Positions 52,699-64,000 of a stretch of 64,000 bases of DNA are shown one piece after another. Source of the DNA: Streptomyces chryseus (GTDB taxonomy: Bacteria > Actinomycetota > Actinomycetes > Streptomycetales > Streptomycetaceae). Position 1 is the stretch's first letter; each line of letters opens with the position of its first letter. Made by a program: the position numbers and the translations under genes. The notes below the pieces were generated by a model, which had not been told where the DNA came from, made no database searches, and worked only from the letters and a program-made list of their open reading frames with translations. The DNA lies in contig NZ_BMVO01000001.1 of NCBI RefSeq assembly GCF_014650755.1, positions 248,001-312,000 on the forward strand, written 5' to 3'.

Positions 52699-52706
<8 letters not shown>
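51246..52706 (-). CDS. gltD: Glutamate synthase (NADPH) small subunit
   Basis: A 486-residue beta subunit. The N-terminal ferredoxin-like part has [24 protein letters not shown] and [12 protein letters not shown] for [4Fe-4S] binding. The FAD site is [21 protein letters not shown] and the NADPH site [15 protein letters not shown]; the C terminus has [23 protein letters not shown]. It passes electrons from NADPH to the GltB subunit for the conversion of 2-oxoglutarate and glutamine to two glutamates. It overlaps gltB by eight bases, the reading order being gltB then gltD. Confidence 0.97.
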
Positions 52707-57258
<4,552 letters not shown>

Positions 57259-57321
57259 CGGCACTCCCGTCGTCGTCGTGGCATATGCAACTACCGAGGG
57301 ACGACGTTGGCCCTCCGCGAA

Positions 57322-57337
57322 ATTTCGTGCAGGTTAC
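57322..57337 (-). promoter_or_regulatory. GlnR-like half box upstream of gltB
   Basis: On the minus strand GTAAC, six bases, GAAAT matches the a-b half of the actinobacterial GlnR box (gTnAC-n6-GAAAc). No clear second half follows. It lies about 65-80 bp before the gltB start. One mismatch in the last position. Confidence 0.45.
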
Positions 57338-57380
57338 ATGATGGCTGGCTTCTCGCGAAGTGGATAGCGCATTCCAACAT

Positions 57381-57412
57381 GCGGACACCGCGCATAGCGG
57401 TGCGGGTAGGTC
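57381..57412 (-). repeat. 32-bp exact repeat, copy 2
   Basis: Identical, in opposite orientation, to 49794-49825, with mismatches immediately on both sides. Here it lies in the gltB leader, roughly 125-155 bp upstream of the start codon. Confidence 0.9.
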
Positions 57413-57550
57413 ACCGGCGGACAGACCGACATGCGTCCGGTCGTCACGGAGCAGGCTTCGTTGCCTGCGGCGTCGTGGGCTCTTGCCCGGTGGTGTCGAA
57501 GACGAAACCACCGGGTAACAGAGTACTTATGTGGAGCCCCGCATAGTGTC

Positions 57551-58282
57551 TCACCCTAGTGCGGTTCCGAACAGAGCGCCGAGGGCGTACGTCACACCCG
57601 CGGCGGCGGCACCCAGCGCCAACTGCCTCAGCCCGCTGAACCACCAGGTCCGAGCCGTCACCCTCGCCACGAGCGCTCCGCACGCGAAGAGCCCGACGAG
57701 CGCGAGCAGCACCGCGGGCCACAGCGTCGAGGCCCCCAGCAGGTACGGCAGTACGGGCAGCAGGGCGCCCAGCGCGAACGCCCCGAACGACGATACGGCG
57801 GCCACCAGCGGGGAGGGAAGGTCGCCCGGGTCGATGCCCAGCTCCTCGCGGGCGTGGATCTCCAGCGCCTGCTCGGGGTCCCTGGACAGCTGCGTGGCGA
57901 CCTCGCGCGCCAGGTCCGGGTCGACGCCCCGCGACGCGTAGAGCGCGGCGAGCTCCTCCAGCTCGTCCTTCGGGTGCTTGCGCAACTCACGTCGCTCGAC
58001 GTCGAGTTCCGCCTCGACGAGCTCGCGCTGCGAGGCGACGGAGGTGTACTCGCCCGCCGCCATGGAGAAGGCGCCGGCCGCCAGCCCCGCGAGACCGGTG
58101 ATGACGATCGTCTGCTGACCCACGGACCCGCCGGCCACACCGGTCATCAGCGCCAGGTTCGAGACGAGACCGTCCATGGCGCCGAAAACGGCCGGGCGCA
58201 GCCAACCGCCATTCACGTCACGGTGCGTGTGGTTGTCGCGGTGCGCCTCGTGCAGCGTCGCCTCGGTCTCGATGATGGCCAT
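57551..58282 (-). CDS. VIT1/CCC1-family membrane transporter
   Basis: A 243-residue VIT family protein. It has a short His-rich head (EAHRDNHTHRD), then LRPAVFGAMDGLVSNLALMTGVAGGSVG and AGLAAGAFSMAAGEYTSVASQRELVEAEL (first two helices), a cytoplasmic acidic helix region with EELAALYASRGVDPDLAREVATQL, which in the family binds metal, and three C-terminal helices. Members export or store Fe2+ and Mn2+. ATG 58282 gives the conserved start; ribosome site GAGAGGGG is rather far (12 bases). It lies upstream of gltB on the same strand and divergent from the ADP-ribosylglycohydrolase array. Confidence 0.9.
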   Translation of the reverse strand: MAIIETEATLHEAHRDNHTHRDVNGGWLRPAVFGAMDGLVSNLALMTGVAGGSVGQQTIVITGLAGLAAGAFSMAAGEYTSVASQRELVEAELDVERRELRKHPKDELEELAALYASRGVDPDLAREVATQLSRDPEQALEIHAREELGIDPGDLPSPLVAAVSSFGAFALGALLPVLPYLLGASTLWPAVLLALVGLFACGALVARVTARTWWFSGLRQLALGAAAAGVTYALGALFGTALG

Positions 58283-58502
58283 TTCGCCCGTTCCCCTCTC
58301 GCGCGGAGGCGGGGCCGAATGCGGCCCGCTCACCCCCTCAACACCATCGAAAGTACGCACGATTCGAGCGCCCCGCCAGCAAGGAAGGCCGTACTTACCC
58401 GCAGCTCAGACCCCACGCCGACCGGGTGACGCTGACGTTTCGGAGCCTTCGCCGGGCCCTCGCGTGGCACAGATCCAGGAACGAGCCCAGGGAGTTGATT
58501 GC

Positions 58503-59618
58503 ATGCAATCCCGCACCGATCACGGCCGCGCGCTACTGGCCCTGCGCGAGCTTCACGCCGTTCGCGCACTCCGCGACAGGGGGCGGGGCGCCCTGCTCGG
58601 TCTGGCGGTGGGCGACGCGCTCGGGGCCCCGGCCGAGAACATGAAACCCTCCGAGATCCGCCGCCGTTGGGGCCGTATCGAAGGCTTCGTGTCCCCCGAC
58701 CCCGCCGGTACGGACGACACGGAGTACGCCATCTTCTCCGGCCTGCTGCTGGCCCGCCACGGCTCGGCCCTCACCGTGGCCCACGTCGAGAACGCGTGGC
58801 ACCTGTGGATCGCCGACCTGGACGAAGGACCGTTCCGGGGCGCGGGCTTCAGCGAGCGCGGCACGCTGGAGAACCTCCGTCGCGGCCTGGCCGCCCCGAT
58901 CTCCGCCCAGCACCGCCACGCCTGGAGCGACGGCCTGGCGATGCGGGCAGCGCCGTTCGGCGTGTTCGCGGCGGGCCGCCCGGCGGAGGCGGCGCGGCTG
59001 GTGGCGATCGACGGCAGCGTGAGCCACGAGGGCGAGGGCATCTACGGCGGCCAGGCGGTGGCGGCGGGCGTGGCGGCGGCCATGACGGGCGCCGCCACGG
59101 GCGCTGTCACCGCCGCCGCCCTGTCCGTCGTCCCGTCCGACTCCTGGACCGCCCGCTCGCTGCGCCGTGCGGTGGCCGCGGCCCCGGACGGCGAACGGGC
59201 GGTGCGCTCGGCGGTGGTGATCGGCGGCTACCCGTGGACGGATCTGGCCCCGGAGGCGGTGGGGCTGGCGTTCGGGGCGTTCGCGGCGGCGCTGGGCGAC
59301 TTCAGGGGCTCGGTCCTCACCGCGGTGAACATGGGCCGCGACGCCGACACCACGGCGGCGGTGGCGGGAGCCCTGGCCGGGGCGATGTGCGGGGCGGGGG
59401 CGATCCCGCCGGCCTGGGCGTCGGTGATCGCCCCGGCGCGGGGCAGCTGCCTCCCGTCCATGCGCGGCCACCACGTCCTGGACGTGGCGGACCTCCTGAC
59501 CCCGGACGACGAACCCCCGGACGGCGAACCCCCGGACGGCGCACCTCCGGACGACGAACCCCCGGACAGCGGGCCCCCGGCGTACCCCTCTCCCGACGCC
59601 CTCCGGACCGCCCCATGA
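58503..59618 (+). CDS. ADP-ribosylglycohydrolase 1
   Basis: A 371-residue ADP-ribosylglycohydrolase-fold protein. Metal-site motifs are intact: GLAVGDALGAPAE at the N terminus, TDDTEY and NMGRDADTTAAVAGALAGAMCG near the C terminus. The family removes ADP-ribose from proteins, DNA or small molecules, or acts on related N-glycosides. The last ~35 residues are a Pro/Asp/Glu-rich tail made of five-residue repeats. ATG 58503 has GGGAG nine bases upstream. It is the first of four tandem paralogues, and its stop overlaps the second (ATGA), so the set is probably one operon. Confidence 0.9.
   Translation: MQSRTDHGRALLALRELHAVRALRDRGRGALLGLAVGDALGAPAENMKPSEIRRRWGRIEGFVSPDPAGTDDTEYAIFSGLLLARHGSALTVAHVENAWHLWIADLDEGPFRGAGFSERGTLENLRRGLAAPISAQHRHAWSDGLAMRAAPFGVFAAGRPAEAARLVAIDGSVSHEGEGIYGGQAVAAGVAAAMTGAATGAVTAAALSVVPSDSWTARSLRRAVAAAPDGERAVRSAVVIGGYPWTDLAPEAVGLAFGAFAAALGDFRGSVLTAVNMGRDADTTAAVAGALAGAMCGAGAIPPAWASVIAPARGSCLPSMRGHHVLDVADLLTPDDEPPDGEPPDGAPPDDEPPDSGPPAYPSPDALRTAP
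59505..59579 (+). repeat. 15-bp tandem coding repeat
   Basis: Five 15-bp units starting at 59505, 59520, 59535, 59550 and 59565 encode D-x-x-P-P repeats (DDEPP, DGEPP, DGAPP, DDEPP, DSGPP) in the C-terminal tail of ADP-ribosylglycohydrolase 1. Units 1 and 4 are identical. Confidence 0.9.
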
Positions 59619-60823
59619 CCCCCGACGCGGCCCCCGGCCCGGCCGCCCAGAGTCCCGCACCCGCGCCCGGCGACGTCGACACCCTGGCAGCGGTGGCGGT
59701 CGCGACGCCCCCGGCCCACCGGGACGAACCCGCCGGTCCACGCCGGATCGAGGGCCTGCTCCTCGGTCTCGCCGCCGGGGACGCCGCCGGGTGGCCCGCC
59801 GCGCGCCACCGCGCCGCCCGCATGCCCGACTGGACCCGCCGCCTCACCCGCGAGCTGGACACCTTCGCCGAGCAGAACGCCACCACCACGCTGCCCGTCC
59901 CCATCGCCCTCAACCAGCCCCCCGAGCCCCTGCGCCTGGGCCCCTCGGACGACGCGGAGTGGGCGGCCTTCACCGCCGGTACGATCCTCGCCGCCGCCCC
60001 CGGCAAGATCCACGCGGCGGTCGACCGCGCCTGGACGGCGCTGGCCGCCGAAGTCGCCGCCGCCGCCGACCGTGCCCCCGAGGTCGAGTCCGCCGTACTG
60101 CCGCTGCGCGCCCGGATCTCCGTACGCGCCGGCCTCGGCAACCTCGCCACCGGCCTGCGCCCGCCCGCGACGGGCCACGACAACCCGCACTACTTCGACG
60201 ACGCCGCCTGCATCCGGGCCGCCGTCCTCGCCACCGTCCACCCCGGCGACCCGGCCGCCGCCGCCGAACTGGCCGAGTTCGACGCCCGCTACACCCAGGA
60301 CGGTGACGGCGTCCACGGCGCCCGCGCCATGGCCGCGGCGGTCGCGGCGGCCCTCGGCGGCGCCGGAGTCGACGAGGCCGTGGACGCCGCCCTGGCGCAG
60401 CTCCCCGCCGGAACCGAGATCGGCCGCAACGCCGCCCACGCCGTCCGCCTGGCCCGGCAGGCCCCTCCGCACCCGCCCGTCGGCGCCTTCGCCCTGGTCC
60501 CCACCCTCGAGCACCAGATCGTCGACCACGTCTACAGCTACGGCATCGCCGCCGCCGAGACCGTCCCCGTGGCCCTCGCCCTGGCCACCGCCGCCCGTGG
60601 CCGCGTCACCGAGGCCGTACCCGCGGCGGCCTGCCTGTCCCGCGTCGCCGACTCCGCCCCCGCCCTCGCCGGCGCCCTGACCGGAGCGCTCTGCGGCGAC
60701 GCGCTCCCGGCGGGCTGGCGCGACACCTGCCGCACCCTGGTCGGCTGCGCCCTCCCCCGCCTGGCCGGCACGGACCTGGTCGAGCTGGCCGCACACCTCA
60801 CCACGCACCTTCTGAAGGGATGA
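59615..60823 (+). CDS. ADP-ribosylglycohydrolase 2, degenerate metal site
   Basis: A 402-residue paralogue. The fold is recognisable: LLLGLAAGDAAGWPAARH near residue 48-66, PSDDAEWAAFTAGTIL in the place of the TDDT motif, and CLSRVADSAPALAGALTGALCG where intact members have GRDADTxxAxxGALxGA. The first Asp of that motif is Val here, GDALG has become GDAAG, and TDDT has become SDDA. This suggests weakened or lost hydrolase activity, perhaps a binding or structural role beside its neighbours. ATG 59615 overlaps the upstream stop. The N-terminal 40 residues are Ala/Pro-rich. Confidence 0.85.
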   Translation: MTPDAAPGPAAQSPAPAPGDVDTLAAVAVATPPAHRDEPAGPRRIEGLLLGLAAGDAAGWPAARHRAARMPDWTRRLTRELDTFAEQNATTTLPVPIALNQPPEPLRLGPSDDAEWAAFTAGTILAAAPGKIHAAVDRAWTALAAEVAAAADRAPEVESAVLPLRARISVRAGLGNLATGLRPPATGHDNPHYFDDAACIRAAVLATVHPGDPAAAAELAEFDARYTQDGDGVHGARAMAAAVAAALGGAGVDEAVDAALAQLPAGTEIGRNAAHAVRLARQAPPHPPVGAFALVPTLEHQIVDHVYSYGIAAAETVPVALALATAARGRVTEAVPAAACLSRVADSAPALAGALTGALCGDALPAGWRDTCRTLVGCALPRLAGTDLVELAAHLTTHLLKG

Positions 60824-60827
60824 CTCC

Positions 60828-61985
60828 ATGCCGACATTCCCCCCACTCACCCTGGAAGACCGGACCACCGGCAGCCTGGTCGGCGCGGCCGTGGGCGACG
60901 CGCTGGGCGGCCCGGTCGAGGGCTGGTCGCCCGAGCAGATCGCCGAACGCCACGGCGGCCGCGTCCACGGCATCGTCGGCCCGTTCCACGAGAACTGGCG
61001 TACGGCGCGCCCGATCGCCCCGTACCACAAGGGTGACGGCCACATCACGGACGACACCCTCATGACCCACGCCCTGGTGCGCGTGTACGACGCCGTACGC
61101 GACCACCTCGACGCCTACTCCGTCGCCGAGCGCCTCGTCCCCGAACTGATGGAATCCCCCACCTGGATCCCGGAGTTGGAAGCGGAGGCCCTGCCCCTCC
61201 AGCGAGTCTTCCTGGCCGAGAAGTGGATCGTCGCCCGCCTCCACTACGGTCACGTGGACCCGCGCGAGGCCGGCACCGGCAACATCGTCAACTGCGGCGC
61301 CGCGATGTACATGGCGCCGGTCGGCCTGGTGAACGCGGGCAACCCCGCCGCGGCGTACGCGGAGGCGATCGACGTGGCCGGCGCGCACCAGTCGTCCTAC
61401 GGGCGCGAGGCGGCCGGTGTCTTCGCCGCCGCCGTGGCGGCCGCCTGCGCCCCCGACGCGACACCCGCCACCGTGGTGGACACCTGCCTCTCCGTCGCCA
61501 AGGACGGGACGCGGGCGGCGATCGAGGCCGTGGCCGAGACCGCCGTACGCCACCACGACTTCGAGTCGGCGCTCACCCCTCTGCGCGCCGCCGTGGCGCC
61601 CTTCGACACGGTGGGCCCGGACTACCGCAAGCCCACCCTCGCCGCCCGCCGCCCCTCCCGCCTGCACTCCATCGAGGAACTGCCCATCGCCCTCGGCATG
61701 CTCCTGGTCGCCGGCGGTGACTACCGCCACACCGTCCTGGGCTCCGTCAACTACGGCCGGGACTGCGACTCGATCGCCACCATGGGCGGTGCGATCTCCG
61801 GGGCGCTGTACGGCGAATCGGCGATCCCCTCCGACTGGGCGAAGACCGTGGCGGAGGCCAGCCGCACCGACCTGCACGCCCCGCCCCGCACCCTGGCGGC
61901 CGTGACCCGTGAGGTCTACGCCCGCGACACGCGCCGCCGCAGAGCCCACGAGGCGACGTTCGCCGCGCTGACGGGCGCACCGTGA
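60828..61985 (+). CDS. ADP-ribosylglycohydrolase 3
   Basis: A 385-residue protein with all family motifs: GAAVGDALGGPVEGWS, GHITDDTLMTHALVRVY and VNYGRDCDSIATMGGAISGALYG, giving the acidic ligands for two magnesium ions. Of the four paralogues it has the best-kept active site together with number 1. It starts four bases after number 2, with AAGGGATGAC overlapping the previous stop as ribosome site, and its stop overlaps number 4. A nucleoside- or ADP-ribose-type substrate is expected, but which cannot be read. Confidence 0.92.
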   Translation: MPTFPPLTLEDRTTGSLVGAAVGDALGGPVEGWSPEQIAERHGGRVHGIVGPFHENWRTARPIAPYHKGDGHITDDTLMTHALVRVYDAVRDHLDAYSVAERLVPELMESPTWIPELEAEALPLQRVFLAEKWIVARLHYGHVDPREAGTGNIVNCGAAMYMAPVGLVNAGNPAAAYAEAIDVAGAHQSSYGREAAGVFAAAVAAACAPDATPATVVDTCLSVAKDGTRAAIEAVAETAVRHHDFESALTPLRAAVAPFDTVGPDYRKPTLAARRPSRLHSIEELPIALGMLLVAGGDYRHTVLGSVNYGRDCDSIATMGGAISGALYGESAIPSDWAKTVAEASRTDLHAPPRTLAAVTREVYARDTRRRRAHEATFAALTGAP

Positions 61986-63541
61986 GCGTCCGACTGACCT
62001 GGGTGCAGCCGGAGGACCTGCTCACCCATGAACTGCGCCAGGCGGCGGAGGACGGCCGCGACGCCGCGGCGATCCGTACCCGCTGGCAGAAGGCGGGCGG
62101 CCCACCGGCTCCACCCCCCACGGGCGCGTCCCCCATCCCCGCACCCCCTCACCTGCGCACCCTGGCGGAAGAGCTCCTGGACGACCTGTCACGACTCCTG
62201 CCCCCCACAGCGCAGTCAGAGCCGACGAACCTCCGGCAGATCAGATCGGCCTGCCCCCACTGGCCCGCCGCCCCCACCGCGCCGACACGACAGGCGCCCC
62301 CCACCACCCCGCACCCCACCGTGCCGGGGCGCTCCCCGCAGGACGTCGAACGCCACCACCCCGAACCGGGCGCAGTGCTGCTCGAACGTTCGGCGCCCGA
62401 GGAGACCCCCGGGCGCGGCACCGGCCCCGACACCCCCGGGAAACCGCACAGCACCCTGACGGAATCCACCGCGGCCACCCCCCTCCTCGACCGCCTGCAC
62501 GCCGCCTGGCTCGGCCGGGCCGCCGGCTGCCTCCTCGGGAAGCCGGTGGAGAAGCTCCCCCTCCCCGCGATCCGGAGACTGGCCGCCGCCACCGGCAACT
62601 GGCCCCTGAGCACCTGGTTCACCGCCCGGGGCGTCCCCGGCCACCTCCTCGCCCGCCACCCCTGGAACCGCCGCTCCGCCACCACCTCCCTGGCCGAGAA
62701 CATCGACGGCATGCCGGAGGACGACGACCTCAACTACCCCCTCCTCGGCCTGCTCCTCCTCCAGCGCCACACCAAGGCGTTCACCACCACCCACCTGGCC
62801 GGCCTCTGGCTGGACGAACTCCCGGCGGGCCGCGCCTTCACCGCCGAGCGCGTCGCCTACCGCAACCTCCTCCTCGGCCTGACGCCCCCTCACACCGCCC
62901 TCCACCGCAACCCTTTCCGCGAGTGGATCGGCGCCCTGATCCGCGCCGACATCCACGGCTGGACGCACCCCGGGAACCCGGCGGCAGCCGCCGAACAGGC
63001 CCACCGGGACGCGACCCTCACCCACACCGCCAACGGGGTGTACGGCGCCATGTTCATCGCCGCGACCATCGCCGAGGCCGCCGCGGGCACCACCGACGTA
63101 CACCAGTGCCTGCGCACCGGCCTGACCGTCGTCCCCCCGAAGTCCCGCCTGTCCCAGGCGGTCCGCTACGGCATCAACACGGCCACGAAGGCGTCCGGAG
63201 CCTCGTTCGACACCGTCGTCGACGACCTCCACGCCGCCTACGGGCACCACCACTGGGTACACGTCCTGCCGAACGCCGCCCTGATCGCGGCCGCCCTCAC
63301 CCACGCCGACGGCGACTTCACCGGTTCCATCTGCCGCGCCGTGTCCGGCGGCTGGGACACGGACTCCAACGGCGCCACGGCCGGCAGCGTGGCCGGCCTC
63401 CTCGCGGGCTCCCCCGAAGCCCTGCCGACGCGGTGGACCGACCCCCTCCGCAACCGCCTGGCCACGTCCGTCGCCGGCCTGGACGGCATCGGCTTCGACA
63501 CCCTGGCCCACCTCACCCACACGGAGGCACTCCGGCGATGA
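61982..63541 (+). CDS. ADP-ribosylglycohydrolase 4 with N-terminal extension
   Basis: A 519-residue protein. Residues 1-160 are a Pro-rich, probably disordered extension beginning SVRLTWVQPEDLLTHELRQA. The hydrolase domain follows: LGRAAGCLLGKPVEKLP (GCLLG instead of GDALG, typical of a second branch of the family), NIDGMPEDDDLNYPLLG and AVSGGWDTDSNGATAGSVAGLLAG. The acidic metal ligands in EDDD and DTDS are present. GTG at 61982 overlaps the upstream stop by four bases (GTGA), and its own stop overlaps the CoA-transferase gene in the same way. Confidence 0.9.
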   Translation: MSVRLTWVQPEDLLTHELRQAAEDGRDAAAIRTRWQKAGGPPAPPPTGASPIPAPPHLRTLAEELLDDLSRLLPPTAQSEPTNLRQIRSACPHWPAAPTAPTRQAPPTTPHPTVPGRSPQDVERHHPEPGAVLLERSAPEETPGRGTGPDTPGKPHSTLTESTAATPLLDRLHAAWLGRAAGCLLGKPVEKLPLPAIRRLAAATGNWPLSTWFTARGVPGHLLARHPWNRRSATTSLAENIDGMPEDDDLNYPLLGLLLLQRHTKAFTTTHLAGLWLDELPAGRAFTAERVAYRNLLLGLTPPHTALHRNPFREWIGALIRADIHGWTHPGNPAAAAEQAHRDATLTHTANGVYGAMFIAATIAEAAAGTTDVHQCLRTGLTVVPPKSRLSQAVRYGINTATKASGASFDTVVDDLHAAYGHHHWVHVLPNAALIAAALTHADGDFTGSICRAVSGGWDTDSNGATAGSVAGLLAGSPEALPTRWTDPLRNRLATSVAGLDGIGFDTLAHLTHTEALRR

Positions 63542-64000
63542 CCACCGCACCCACACCCACCGCCGCGCCCACCCGCCCCCTGACCGACCTGCGGGTCCTC
63601 GACCTGGCCACCCTGTTCGCCGGCCCCCTGGCCGCCACCATGCTCGGAGACTTCGGCGCGGACGTGATCAAGGTCGAGCACCCCACCCGGCCCGACCCGT
63701 CCCGGGGCCACGGCCCGTCCAAGGACGGCATCGGCCTCTGGTGGAAGCTCCTCGGCCGCAACAAGCGCACCATCACCCTCGACCTCTCCGCCCCCACCGG
63801 CCGCGACGCCCTCCTGCGCCTCGCCGCCACCACCGACGTGATCATCGAGAACTTCCGCCCCGGCACCCTGGAGAAGTGGGGCCTCGGCCCGGCGGAGCTG
63901 GGCGCGGTCAACCCCCGCCTGGTGCTGGCCCGCGTCACCGGCTTCGGCCAGTCGGGCCCGTACTCCCACCGCCCGGGCTTCGGCACGCTCGCCGAGGCGA
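63538..64000 (+). CDS. CaiB/BaiF-family CoA-transferase, N-terminal part
   Basis: The first 154 residues of a family III CoA-transferase: PLTDLRVLDLATLFAGPLAATMLGDFGADVIKVEHPT, then WWKLLGRNKRTITLDLSAPTGRDALLRLAATTDVIIENFRPGTLEKWGLGP and LARVTGFGQSGPYSHRPGFGTLAEA, which includes the region leading to the family's catalytic Asp. The gene runs off the right edge. It moves CoA between carboxylic acids. ATG 63538 overlaps the ADP-ribosylglycohydrolase 4 stop, so it belongs to that transcription unit; why it does is not evident. Confidence 0.92.
   Translation, partial: MTTAPTPTAAPTRPLTDLRVLDLATLFAGPLAATMLGDFGADVIKVEHPTRPDPSRGHGPSKDGIGLWWKLLGRNKRTITLDLSAPTGRDALLRLAATTDVIIENFRPGTLEKWGLGPAELGAVNPRLVLARVTGFGQSGPYSHRPGFGTLAEA

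Larger units (their letters stand above)
57259..57550 (-). promoter_or_regulatory. Structured leader and promoter region of gltBD
   Basis: About 290 bp separate the VIT gene stop from gltB, both on the minus strand. It contains a 9-bp hairpin (57486-57494 with 57507-57515), a small GCAGGC/GCCTGC hairpin (57451-57468), the 32-bp repeat (57381-57412) and a GlnR-like element (57322-57337). A 34-codon open frame starting at the ATG inside the 32-bp repeat (57395 down to 57291) spans the latter. I could not assign the -10 and -35 boxes with confidence. Confidence 0.6.

Overview
The window is from a high-GC actinomycete, almost certainly Streptomyces. GC is very high throughout with strongly biased third codon positions, GTG and TTG starts are frequent, and -10 boxes of the TAGNNT type sit directly before start codons. 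Secreted proteins carry Tat or lipoprotein signals. From memory, the backbone order (liv ABC operon, ANTAR response regulator, pyruvate kinase, 5'-nucleotidase, pepN, chorismate mutase, gltD-gltB, VIT protein, ADP-ribosylglycohydrolases) resembles the SCO2008-SCO2030 neighbourhood of S. coelicolor. No insertion sequence, prophage or CRISPR array was seen.

Region by region. 1-1.8 kb: the end of a molybdopterin oxidoreductase and a PaaI-type thioesterase. 2.1-9 kb: a small lipoprotein and a complete branched-chain amino-acid type ABC transporter (binding protein, two permeases, two ATPases). 9-15 kb: ANTAR regulator PdtaR, an odd short tRNA-Leu(CAA)-like gene followed by an HTH/LAGLIDADG protein, pyruvate kinase with a leaderless promoter, a SIMPL protein and a Tat-exported 5'-nucleotidase. 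15-21 kb: a two-gene siderophore-type pair (PLP decarboxylase plus N-hydroxylase) without a synthetase, aminopeptidase N, and chorismate mutase. 21-28 kb: an AraC regulator, a GH35 beta-galactosidase and a secreted GH101 endo-alpha-N-acetylgalactosaminidase that share a 12-bp upstream motif, which suggests a mucin-type O-glycan regulon; then a trypsin. 28-31 kb: an HExxH/zinc-ribbon protein and an ankyrin/HEAT protein.

31-45 kb is the most interesting region. It is a steroid C/D-ring (HIP) catabolic regulon resembling the mycobacterial KstR2 regulon: two SDRs, EchA20, IpdA, IpdB and IpdC on the left; FadA6, KstR2, IpdF, an enoyl-CoA hydratase and two acyl-CoA dehydrogenases on the right. The halves are separated by a phosphatase, a DEAD-box helicase and a cold-shock gene. 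Each half is organised around one divergent promoter, and both promoters carry nearly the same palindromic operator, so one KstR2-like repressor could control all four transcripts.

45-51 kb: a PPOX-type protein and a flavin monooxygenase sharing a promoter region with repeated palindromes, HutD and VWA proteins, a PadR regulator, a frameshifted SDR remnant and a zinc-finger rhomboid protease. 51-57.5 kb: glutamate synthase gltB-gltD with a structured leader containing a GlnR-like half box and a 32-bp sequence repeated exactly next to the SDR remnant. 57.5-64 kb: a VIT protein, then four ADP-ribosylglycohydrolase paralogues and the start of a CaiB/BaiF CoA-transferase, nearly all coupled by ATGA or GTGA overlaps.

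Functions come from reading motifs and family memory; no database search was run.
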